From contig NZ_PBYA01000005.1 in the NCBI RefSeq assembly GCF_002729955.1, positions 8,067 to 64,463 on the forward strand: 56,397 nucleotides of DNA, in the 5' to 3' direction. This document shows, one piece after another, positions 19,300-26,782 of the stretch. Each line of letters begins with the position of its first letter. Within the stretch, counting starts at the first letter, position 1. A model generated the notes under the pieces. That model was not told where the DNA came from. It worked only from the letters and a program-made list of their open reading frames with translations, and did no database searches. The position numbers were made by a program, and so were the translations under genes. This stretch comes from Salinisphaera sp. (GTDB lineage: Bacteria; Pseudomonadota; Gammaproteobacteria; Nevskiales; Salinisphaeraceae).

Positions 19300-20130
19300 C
19301 TACTTCAGGGTGCTCAGATAATCGACTAGCGCATCGATCTGATCGCTATCGAGCTTTTCCCCGTAATGGGTGGGCATGAACGAAATACCGTTGGCCGAGA
19401 ATCGCTCGCCGCCGACGATGTGCGCGCTTGGCGCAACGATCGATTCGCGCAGATAGCCTTCGCCGGTATCCGCCTCGCCGGTATAGCCCGCTTCGGCAAC
19501 CGTGCGGTCAGCGCGCTCGCCAACGCCGGCCAGCGAGGGGCCCGCCAGATCCACCCCGGGCGCGATCGAGTGGCAGCCGCTGCACGCCGTCGAGGCATCG
19601 TTGAACAGTCGCTCGCCAGCGGCCACGCTGGCCGGCCTCTGTGCCTCTGCGGGCTCGCTGTCCGTGCTCGCAGACGTTGTATTCGTGCCCGGGAAGGTGG
19701 CGCCGGACACCAGAATCGGCCGCGGCGGCCAGCCCTGGTTGTCGATCTGCGAAACCCAGTCCAGAAAAGCGATCACGTTGGCGATTTCCGTGTCGCTAAG
19801 CTCGGGATCGGGCATGAGCCGACGATGACGTTCCTCGGAATAGAACTTCGACGGATCCTTTAGAAACGCGCTCAGATAGGCCTCTCCGCGCTGCTGGGTT
19901 ATCTTTGTCAAATCGGGCGCATAGTAGGCGCCCTCACCCAGCAGCGTATGGCAGTTGATGCAGTTGTTGTGGTGCCATACGTCCTTGCCGGCAACTACCT
20001 GTGCACTCATCTTGTCGGCATGGGTGAGTTCGCCGAATCGCGTATGGCTATGCAGCGTCAGCCCCAGAAAAACAAGTGTGAAAACAGCCGTGCTGATCAG
20101 AAAGAACAGCCGGCTCTGTTTCTTGGTCAT
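19300..20130 (-). CDS. norC: Nitric oxide reductase cytochrome c subunit with a second heme domain (NorC)
   Basis: NorC anchors in the membrane (helix at residues 8-26) and passes electrons to NorB. The first domain is standard: heme motif CINCH at 57-61 and LMPDPE with the Met ligand at 106. Usual NorC ends near residue 150. Here a Ser/Thr/Ala/Pro-rich linker (about 143-170) leads to a second cytochrome c domain with CSGCH at 183-187 and a probable Met ligand at 252 (FMPTHYG). The 276-residue total is one continuous frame followed directly by norB. The extra domain probably takes electrons from azurin or a soluble cytochrome; that is an inference. Confidence 0.95.
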   Translation of the reverse strand: MTKKQSRLFFLISTAVFTLVFLGLTLHSHTRFGELTHADKMSAQVVAGKDVWHHNNCINCHTLLGEGAYYAPDLTKITQQRGEAYLSAFLKDPSKFYSEERHRRLMPDPELSDTEIANVIAFLDWVSQIDNQGWPPRPILVSGATFPGTNTTSASTDSEPAEAQRPASVAAGERLFNDASTACSGCHSIAPGVDLAGPSLAGVGERADRTVAEAGYTGEADTGEGYLRESIVAPSAHIVGGERFSANGISFMPTHYGEKLDSDQIDALVDYLSTLK

Positions 20131-20172
20131 GGCCTTTCCCCAACTACGTCGACGATGAAAACCGCCGGTGAA

Positions 20173-20349
20173 TCAAACACCCACGTAGCCCCAGTAGCTG
20201 ACGACCATCGCCGCCGCATAGACGATGGTCAGCAGCAGCGCAGCCGCGACCGCCAGCCCCAGCGACTTGACGAAGAAAAACCATGGAACGCTTGTTTGAC
20301 GCATGACCGGCCCCTGCATGATGAATGGCTTTGGCTGCCCCGCCGACAT
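20173..20349 (-). CDS. Small membrane protein leading the nor operon
   Basis: I do not recognise this 58-residue protein. A polar N-terminus (SAGQPKPFIMQG) is followed by one helix of about 25 residues (SLGLAVAAALLLTIVYAAAM) and a short VSYWGYVGV end. The frame stays open to 20415, but that lies inside the ANR box and ahead of the predicted transcript start (about 20367). The real start is therefore the ATG at 20349 (58 aa) or that at 20304 (43 aa, better ribosome site GGGG). It sits 42 bp before norC in the same transcript. A cNOR accessory role is inferred from position. Confidence 0.6.
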   Translation of the reverse strand: MSAGQPKPFIMQGPVMRQTSVPWFFFVKSLGLAVAAALLLTIVYAAAMVVSYWGYVGV

Positions 20350-20372
20350 CGCGACACCGACCGGGCTGCGCC

Positions 20373-20415
20373 AAATTAATGCGCCGTGCCGATACGCCTC
20401 ATTGATTTGAATCAA
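20373..20415 (-). promoter_or_regulatory. ANR/DNR-box promoter of the nor operon
   Basis: TTGATTTGAATCAA at 20402-20415 is a perfect FNR-family palindrome. A -10 TAATTT lies at 20378 to 20373 on the minus strand, giving a start near 20366 with the class II spacing of about 41.5 bp. The transcript would carry the small ORF, norC, norB, norQ and norD. The 220 bp between this box and the sirB2-like gene holds no gene I can see. Confidence 0.88.
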
Positions 20416-20636
20416 GATTCGTTATTATTTTTCAGCGCTGATCGAACACGATTGACTGCTTTAACCGCCCTGTTTTCCATAGGCGGCTGCGCGAACGTGC
20501 CCGAAAGGCAATCTTTTCAACGGTGAATGCGGTCGTGTAATTCGCAGCGCGGGGCGCACCGGGATTGGCGGCCCGTTCGGCCCGCCCACGGGCCGTCGTT
20601 CAACGCCGGGCGTGGCGCGGGCGCAGGCGATCCATT

Positions 20637-21032
20637 TCAGGCGAAAAAGCCGTATGGGTTATGGCTGAGTGCCACGCTGGCGATATAGGCGAACACCAGG
20701 AGTGCTGCCATGCAGGCAACGCTACGTATCGTTTTCGTCGGCCCGCGCTTGAGCCCGATCGTACCCAGCACGATATAGACGAACAGCGCGAGCACCTTGG
20801 CCGTCAGCCAGGGCTGTGCGCCGGGGTACTGGCCCAGCAACACGGCCAGCCCCACGGCGCTGGCCAGCAGCACCGTGTCCACGCAGTGTGGTAACACCCT
20901 CACCCAGCGCTGGGCCAGCCGCGACGGCGCGAACACCATCCAGGCCGCCCGCAATACAAACAGGGTCAGCGTCAGGATTACGCTTCCAACATGCAGCGTT
21001 TTCAGCAGCACGTAGAGGGTTGCCGTGGACAC
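20637..21032 (-). CDS. SirB2-family membrane protein
   Basis: This 131-residue protein has four membrane helices and a short N-terminal signature (LLKTLHVGSVILTLTLFVLR) typical of SirB2/YchQ-type proteins, whose biochemical role is unknown. It lies 12 bp downstream of nnrS in the same direction and is almost certainly co-transcribed with it, which places it in the NO-response regulon. Confidence 0.8.
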   Translation of the reverse strand: MSTATLYVLLKTLHVGSVILTLTLFVLRAAWMVFAPSRLAQRWVRVLPHCVDTVLLASAVGLAVLLGQYPGAQPWLTAKVLALFVYIVLGTIGLKRGPTKTIRSVACMAALLVFAYIASVALSHNPYGFFA

Positions 21033-21044
21033 GTATCGCCTCCC

Positions 21045-22268
21045 TCAGCCCGGTTGGCCGTCGACGCGCGGGCTGCAATAGATACGCCCGTAGCGAATCG
21101 CCCAGGGAAGGATCGCTTCGAACCACGCGCCGATGGCCACGAACAGGAACAGCCAGCGCAGGTGGCCCGCCGTTACCTCTGTCAGCAGCCGTGCGACCAC
21201 CGCCAGCTGGAGGATGAGAAAACACAGCACGCTGAGATTATCCATTTCCAGTCGGCGGCCGGAATGACCGAGACTCACCCGGGTGACCATGGCAAACACC
21301 ATGCTCGTGGCAAGCCCCATGCCCAAGGCATGGGTCGGCGCGAGGCCCAGCACCGCGCCATACCCGACGCAAAGCGCGAGGCTCTGGATGGCCGAAAGCA
21401 CTGCAGCAATCGGCAGCCACGCAAAGGCCATATGCAACGACCAGAGCAGCGGCACATGCGAGGCCGCCCAGCCCCGCCAGCGGATCGCATGCCAGCCGGT
21501 GACGCAGGCCAGCGGCAGATCGAGCACGAACAGCCAGGCGTGATGGCCGTTGAAGGCCAGCACGCCGTGGCCCAGCGACAACGCAACAACCAGGGGCGGA
21601 CTCCAGGTGGGCTGGTAGCGGTGGTAGTCGGCGATCATCGGCTCGGAAAAGAACGGCAGCATGCGATGTGCGACCACGAAAACGATCGGGCCCACGAACC
21701 CCCAGAGCGCGAGTGTTGGCATGGCTGCGAACAGTGCCTGCCGGGCCTGACCGAGCGCACCCAGGCCGGCGAGCGCGCCGATACAGCCCACCGCAGTCAC
21801 GATGATCGACCAGCGCGCATGCATCAGCGCGGGGGCGCGGGCAACGAGTACGCAGCGCATGAGCACGCCCAGACCCAGAGCCCAGGCGAGCGCGGTAAGC
21901 GCTATACCGGCCCTCAGAAAATGCATCCCGGCCAACGTACCCACCACGGTGAGCGCATAGCCGGCATAGAGCACGGCCGCCATGCTTCGATAGATCAGCG
22001 GACTCACCGGCGGCGCCGCCACCCAGCGCGGCAGGGCGGTCAGCAGGAAACCGAAAACAAAGAACGGGAAAACGCCCACCGTCATCAGCCAGGCGTGCAG
22101 CCAGATCGCCGGCACCGGATACGCAGACGCCATACCCGCCCAGCGCATGACCAGAACCGGCGCCCACCAGAGCATGCCGACGATGAGCGCGCCCAGCCCG
22201 CCCATGAAAAACAGCCGATGCGGCGCCCGTATCAAGCACCGCCCTGCCTCGAATACCGAACCCGGCAT
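21045..22268 (-). CDS. nnrS: NnrS-family heme-copper membrane protein (NO stress)
   Basis: NnrS proteins are polytopic membrane proteins with heme and copper that protect cells from NO and iron nitrosyl stress. The 407 residues hold about 12 helices with the family segments APHRLFFMGG at the start, HAWLMTVGVFPFFVFGFLLTALPRW, and GPIVFVVAHRMLPFFSEP. The ATG at 22268 with GGAG and GGGG just upstream is preferred over the GTG at 22283. It is preceded by an ANR/DNR box and followed by a sirB2-like gene. Confidence 0.93.
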   Translation of the reverse strand: MPGSVFEAGRCLIRAPHRLFFMGGLGALIVGMLWWAPVLVMRWAGMASAYPVPAIWLHAWLMTVGVFPFFVFGFLLTALPRWVAAPPVSPLIYRSMAAVLYAGYALTVVGTLAGMHFLRAGIALTALAWALGLGVLMRCVLVARAPALMHARWSIIVTAVGCIGALAGLGALGQARQALFAAMPTLALWGFVGPIVFVVAHRMLPFFSEPMIADYHRYQPTWSPPLVVALSLGHGVLAFNGHHAWLFVLDLPLACVTGWHAIRWRGWAASHVPLLWSLHMAFAWLPIAAVLSAIQSLALCVGYGAVLGLAPTHALGMGLATSMVFAMVTRVSLGHSGRRLEMDNLSVLCFLILQLAVVARLLTEVTAGHLRWLFLFVAIGAWFEAILPWAIRYGRIYCSPRVDGQPG

Positions 22269-22302
22269 TGTGCCCCGCTCCACCCTCGATCAGATGGTGC
22301 CT

Positions 22303-22344
22303 ACTATGCCGCCGGCCGGTCAGACCCACATTGATGGAAATCAA
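22303..22344 (-). promoter_or_regulatory. ANR/DNR-box promoter of nnrS
   Basis: TTGATGGAAATCAA at 22331-22344 is a perfect FNR-family palindrome. CATAGT (22308 to 22303, minus strand) stands at the -10 place and gives a start near 22296, again about 41.5 bp from the palindrome centre and close to the nnrS start. Confidence 0.85.
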
Positions 22345-22405
22345 TGCGCCCGGCGATGGTCGCCGGCCGCCGGGCGCGCCTTGGGTCAGCGCGCTGGGCG
22401 TCGCT

Positions 22406-23584
22406 TCAGAGTCTTTCGATGATGGTGACATTGGCCATGCCACCGCCTTCGCACATCGTCTGCAGGCCATAGCGTCCGCCGCGCGCCCTGAGCGCATGCA
22501 CCAGCGTGGTCATGAGCTTGGTGCCCGAAGCGCCGAGCGGATGGCCGAGCGCGATGGCGCCGCCGTTGACGTTCATTCTCTCGGCATCGGCGCCCGTGTA
22601 CTGCAGCCAGGCCAGCGGGATGGGCGCGAACGCCTCGTTGACCTCGAACAGATCGATATCGTCGATCGTCATGCCGGCACGATCGAGCGCACGATGGGTG
22701 GCGGGTAACGGTGCTTCGAGCATGATCACCGGGTCATGCCCCAGCACGCTCATGTGATGAATCCGCGCCAGCGGTTCGACGCCCAGTCGTTTCAGACCGG
22801 CTTCATTGACCACCATGACGCCGCTTGCCCCGTCGCAGATCTGGCTCGCCGTCGCCGCCGAGATACGGCCGTTCTCGGCCAGCAGCTTCACCCCGGCGAT
22901 GGAATCAATCGTGGCATCGAAACGAATGCCTTCATCGACCCTGTGCTCGACCTGCTCGCCGGTTTCGGGGTCGAGCACCGGCACCGGCAGGATTTCGTCG
23001 TCGAATGCACCGGTCTGGGTCGCACGTATCGCGCGCTGATGGCTTTCCAGCGCAAACTCGTCCAGCGCCGCGCGTTCGATGCCGTATTTGGCGGCCACCA
23101 TTTCCGCGCCCTCGAACTGGCTGAACAGCTCGGTGTCGGCATAGCGTTGGCGAATCCCGGGGCTCATGTAGATGCCCATATCCGCCTTTCGGGCCAGCGT
23201 GAGCGGTGTGCCCATCGGCACGCGCGTCATGCTTTCCACGCCGCCCGCGATGACGATATCCATGGTCCCCGACATCACCGCCTGGGCGGCGAAGTGCAAG
23301 GCCTGCTGGGAGGAGCCGCACTGGCGATCCACGCTGGTGCCGGGCACGGACTCGGGCAGCCCCGATGCAAGAACCGCATTGCGCGCCACGTTGGCCGCCT
23401 GTTCGCCCACCTGGCCCACGCAGCCCAGAATGACGTCGTCGATCGTATCCGGCGGGGCCTTGCTTCTTGCGACCAGACCATCGATCAACGTCGCAGCCAG
23501 GTCGACGGGATGCCAGCCGGCCAAACGCCCGCCACGGCGGCCACCGGCGGTACGCAGGGCAGATACGATATAGGCGTCGGTCAT
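22406..23584 (-). CDS. Acetyl-CoA acetyltransferase (thiolase)
   Basis: This enzyme makes or cleaves acetoacetyl-CoA or longer 3-ketoacyl-CoA. The 392 residues match the thiolase fold with the nucleophile C89 in RQCGSSQQA, the signature NVNGGAIALGHPLGASG, and the second catalytic Cys near 378 in MCEGGGM. The frame is open far upstream but the ATG at 23584 (MTDAYIVSALRT) is the standard start. Together with the SDR, CoA-transferase and TRAP genes nearby it suggests breakdown of short-chain or keto acids; a degradative rather than biosynthetic direction is inferred. Confidence 0.94.
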   Translation of the reverse strand: MTDAYIVSALRTAGGRRGGRLAGWHPVDLAATLIDGLVARSKAPPDTIDDVILGCVGQVGEQAANVARNAVLASGLPESVPGTSVDRQCGSSQQALHFAAQAVMSGTMDIVIAGGVESMTRVPMGTPLTLARKADMGIYMSPGIRQRYADTELFSQFEGAEMVAAKYGIERAALDEFALESHQRAIRATQTGAFDDEILPVPVLDPETGEQVEHRVDEGIRFDATIDSIAGVKLLAENGRISAATASQICDGASGVMVVNEAGLKRLGVEPLARIHHMSVLGHDPVIMLEAPLPATHRALDRAGMTIDDIDLFEVNEAFAPIPLAWLQYTGADAERMNVNGGAIALGHPLGASGTKLMTTLVHALRARGGRYGLQTMCEGGGMANVTIIERL

Positions 23585-23665
23585 GAAAAGGCCCGTGAGT
23601 AGTCGAACAACGGCGACAGCCTTTGTGCCACCCTGCTGCGAACCTGTAAAGACCAGAGCCGCCCG

Positions 23666-24001
23666 ATGCCCGACCGCGCCAACACGAGTTCGACCCCGCC
23701 CGATACCTATACGGCGGTCTTCGATGTCGTGCGTCGTATCCCCTGTGGCCGGGTCTGCACCTATGGCGAGATCGCACGCCTGATCGGCCGACCGCGGGCG
23801 GCGCGTGTGGTCGGCTATGCGATGCACCGTTGTCCGCCCGGCCTGCCCTGGCACCGGGTCATCAACGCGCAGGGCCGGATATCGCTGCCCGCCGATAGCA
23901 CGGCCGGCCTCGCACAAAGACGACGGCTCGAGGAAGAAGGCGTCGCGCTTATCGGCGGTCGGGTGGATCTCGATCGCTTCGGCTGGCCGGACTCCGACTG
24001 A
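23666..24001 (+). CDS. Alkyltransferase-like protein (ATL, MGMT-related DNA repair)
   Basis: This 111-residue protein has the O6-alkylguanine transferase DNA-binding domain only. The active site reads PWHRVI (61-66), with tryptophan where methyltransferases have cysteine (PCHRV), so it cannot transfer alkyl groups. Such ATL proteins flip and flag O6-alkylguanine for nucleotide excision repair. uvrB is in the same window but far away. The gene is divergent from the thiolase, 81 bp apart. Confidence 0.9.
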   Translation: MPDRANTSSTPPDTYTAVFDVVRRIPCGRVCTYGEIARLIGRPRAARVVGYAMHRCPPGLPWHRVINAQGRISLPADSTAGLAQRRRLEEEGVALIGGRVDLDRFGWPDSD

Positions 24002-24070
24002 CGGCCGCCGGCCGTTGCCGGTGGTAGGCTTGCCCGCGGCGTTAAATTGACAACATAGAGGAGATAACCG

Positions 24071-24838
24071 ATGCAGATTGCCGATCGATGCTTTCTTATT
24101 ACCGGCGGTGGCTCGGGGCTGGGCGCAGCCAGCGCACGCATGCTGGTCGATGCCGGCGCCCGCGTGGTGCTTGCCGACGTCAACGCCGAGGCCGGCCAGC
24201 AAACGGCCGCCGCTCTGGGCGAGGCAGCGCGCTTCGTCAACTGCGACGTGACCCGGGAAGAAGACGGCAAGGCCGCGGTCACTGCGGCACGCCAGCACGG
24301 CGGCAGTCTTCACGGCCTGCTCAACTGTGCCGGTATCGGCATTCCGTCCAAGGTTCTGGGCAAGAACGGCCCGCACGATCTGGCGAGCTTTTCCAAGGTC
24401 ATCCAGATCAACCTGATCGGCAGTTTCAACATGATCCGGCTGGCATCCGAGGCCATGGCCGCGGCCGATGCCCAGGCCGACGATGAACGCGGCGTGATCA
24501 TCAACACGGCCTCGGTGGCGGCCTTCGAGGGCCAGATCGGCCAGGCTTCCTATTCCGCCTCCAAGGGCGGCATCGTAAGCATGACCCTGCCGATCGCACG
24601 CGAGCTGGCGCGCCACGGCATTCGCGTGATGACCATCGCCCCGGGCATTTTCGATACACCGATGATGGCAGAACTGCCCGAGGAGGTTCGCGATTCGCTG
24701 GGCAAGATGGTGCCTTTCCCCTCTCGCCTGGGCCAGCCCGAGGAATTCGCGCGCCTGGCCCGCGACATCATCGAGAACACCATGCTCAACGGCAGTACCA
24801 TTCGCCTGGACGGCGCGATCCGCATGCAGCCTAAATAG
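24071..24838 (+). CDS. Short-chain dehydrogenase, 3-hydroxyacyl-CoA dehydrogenase type 2-like
   Basis: The 255 residues form a Rossmann-fold SDR: cofactor loop TGGGSGLG at 11-18, D60 in NCDV, NCAGIG at 85-90 and the catalytic set S148, Y161, K165. The [13 protein letters not shown] and [14 protein letters not shown] regions are characteristic of the HSD17B10/type 2 3-hydroxyacyl-CoA dehydrogenase branch, which oxidises short or methyl-branched 3-hydroxyacyl-CoA with NAD. GAGGAG sits seven bases before the ATG. It pairs logically with the thiolase. Confidence 0.9.
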   Translation: MQIADRCFLITGGGSGLGAASARMLVDAGARVVLADVNAEAGQQTAAALGEAARFVNCDVTREEDGKAAVTAARQHGGSLHGLLNCAGIGIPSKVLGKNGPHDLASFSKVIQINLIGSFNMIRLASEAMAAADAQADDERGVIINTASVAAFEGQIGQASYSASKGGIVSMTLPIARELARHGIRVMTIAPGIFDTPMMAELPEEVRDSLGKMVPFPSRLGQPEEFARLARDIIENTMLNGSTIRLDGAIRMQPK

Positions 24839-25537
24839 TCAGTGCCCGCCAGGGCCTGCCGTTGCCCCACGTCGTTGAGCGACGCGCTTCGTCAACACCG
24901 ACCCCGCCCACGATCACGCACCGATCACGAACAGGGCCGGGTTCGCCGGCGCTGCCACGCCAACCACGAACCCGCCATAGCGCCGGGCCTGTGTCTAGCG
25001 CGTCCGAGCCGTCGTATGCGTTCACGGCGTATTTCATACCAAGGTCTAATCGGTTACGCCGGTAGGAGGCCATAAGTTCATATCCGGTGCCGGCGCGAAC
25101 CGCGCAAACCGAGGCTGAACGCCCGTTCGGACAGGGGTTTCGCACCGCCCGGCCAACGCGCCTTTCGATAAAACGACGCTGTGGGTCGAATATAGCGTGT
25201 ACCTATCTCTCGCATACGATATCGCTAACGAAACCCGGCAAGGGCGGCGTTTCTCGCTGGCGAAGCAATGTCGCACGCACCCCTACCCCACAGTCGTTTG
25301 CCGTATGCCGACTGCAGCCAACAAGGCGGGGCATTCAGCGCCGCGCAGCGCGCCGACGTTTCCAAATTCTACGGCCGGGCCGCCCGAGCCGGCCGTGGAC
25401 CATCGCGTTGACCGCGCCCCGACGCGCGCATACGCTTTGCGACCAGATGTTCGCTATGCAGTCGCATCGAGCACTCGCGATTTTTGGCCCCGGCCGAGTC
25501 TCGCCCGACCGACACAATAAAACTGTGGAGACATTAC
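24839..25537. other. 700-bp intergenic region before the TRAP genes
   Basis: No convincing gene is seen here. A 104-codon minus-strand frame (25145 to 24831) has no family resemblance and no ribosome site. The composition is slightly less GC-rich than the flanking genes. The region must hold the TRAP operon promoter, but I could not choose between weak candidates. Confidence 0.5.
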
Positions 25538-26695
25538 ATGCGCCTGAAATCCACGCTCCGCGTGTTCTCACCCCTGCTACTGACCGCTGCCCTGGGCGTG
25601 ACCCATGCGACCGGCGCCTTCGCTGCAGACGACAGCGAGCCCGATCTGCCCCGTTCGATGACCTGGGCCGCCTACGACGTGGGCTCGGCGGGCTATGCCG
25701 AAGCGTCCGCCATCGCCGATGCGTTCGGCCGCAAGTACGGCACCCGTATTCGTATTCAGCCCTCGGGTTCCTCCATCGGCCGCCTGCAGCCGCTGCTGCG
25801 CGACCGCGCCGAAGTCGCCTATCTCGCCACGGAAGCGTTCTTTGCCTCGGAAGGCGTGGCCGATTTCGGTGACCGTCGCTGGGGCCCGCAGGACCTGCGT
25901 ACGCTCGGCGGGCGTCCGTCGTCGTTCGGCATCTTCACCGCCAAGGATGCCAACATCACCTCGATGAAGGAGCTCAAGGGCAAGCGTTTTGCCTATGTGG
26001 CCGGCAACCCGTCGATCAACCTCAAGTGCGATGCCCTGCTGGGCGCCGCCGGGCTGACCCGCGACGACGTCGATGCCCGCATGTTCCCGACCTACAACGC
26101 CACCATGAGCTCGCTCGCTCAGGGCAAGGCCGATGCCTCCTGCACCACGACCACGCCGAGCCAGCTCTACGAACTCGCCGAATCGCCGCGCGGCATTCGC
26201 TGGCTGGAAGTGGATCCGGACGATGAAAAAGCCTGGGAACGCCTGCGCAAGATCGCGCCCTTCCTGCAGCCTTATCGGGAAACGGTCGGCGCCGGCCTGA
26301 GCGAAGACAACCCGGTCAACATCTTCGCCTATCGCTACCCGGTACTGACCGTGAAGGCCGATCAGGATGAAGACTTCGTCTACAACTATCTCAAGGCCTT
26401 CGACGAGACCTATCCCATGTACAAGGATGGTACCGCGGTCATGGGGCGCTGGAAGCTCGAAAACGCGGGCACGCCGCCGGTCGATGTGCCGTTCCATCCG
26501 GGTGCGATCAAGTACCTGAAGGAGAAAGACATCTGGACCGACGAGATGCAGGCGTGGAACGACAAGCGTCTGGCCCGCCTGGAAGCCCTGAAGGCCGCCT
26601 GGAAGGATGCCATCGCCGAAGGCAAGGGCAAGAGCGACGAAGCCTTCGCCGACATCTGGGCCAAGCATCGTCAACAGGCGATCGAATCGCTGTAA
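25538..26695 (+). CDS. TAXI-type TRAP transporter solute-binding protein
   Basis: This periplasmic receptor captures a carboxylate-type solute for the TRAP permease. The 385-residue precursor has a signal peptide (residues 1-30, ending AFAAD) and the TAXI lobe pattern: YDVGSAGYAEASAIADAF near the start, IQPSGSSIGRLQPLLRDRAEVAYL, then LKGKRFAYVAGNPSINLKCDALL. The frame is open upstream to 25484, but the ATG at 25538 has GGAG seven bases before it and begins the signal peptide. A strong terminator follows before the permease gene. The substrate is unknown; the CoA-transferase downstream suggests a short keto or hydroxy acid. Confidence 0.92.
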   Translation: MRLKSTLRVFSPLLLTAALGVTHATGAFAADDSEPDLPRSMTWAAYDVGSAGYAEASAIADAFGRKYGTRIRIQPSGSSIGRLQPLLRDRAEVAYLATEAFFASEGVADFGDRRWGPQDLRTLGGRPSSFGIFTAKDANITSMKELKGKRFAYVAGNPSINLKCDALLGAAGLTRDDVDARMFPTYNATMSSLAQGKADASCTTTTPSQLYELAESPRGIRWLEVDPDDEKAWERLRKIAPFLQPYRETVGAGLSEDNPVNIFAYRYPVLTVKADQDEDFVYNYLKAFDETYPMYKDGTAVMGRWKLENAGTPPVDVPFHPGAIKYLKEKDIWTDEMQAWNDKRLARLEALKAAWKDAIAEGKGKSDEAFADIWAKHRQQAIESL

Positions 26696-26716
26696 GCCCA
26701 CAAGGCTTGTAGCAAA

Positions 26717-26749
26717 ACCGGCCGGCGCCGAGATGCCGGCCGGTTTTTT
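26717..26749 (+). terminator. Terminator-like hairpin between TRAP receptor and permease
   Basis: ACCGGCCGGC (26717-26726) pairs perfectly with GCCGGCCGGT (26735-26744) and runs into six T residues. It lies 21 bp after the receptor stop and 34 bp before the permease start, in the middle of an apparent operon, so it probably acts as a partial terminator. Confidence 0.88.
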
Positions 26750-26782
26750 GTTTCACGTTCACCGACACTCGAAGAGGTCGTC

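Noticed and set aside
24831-25145. Minus-strand 104-codon frame in the long intergenic region
   Set aside because: No family resemblance, no ribosome site and poor codon pattern.
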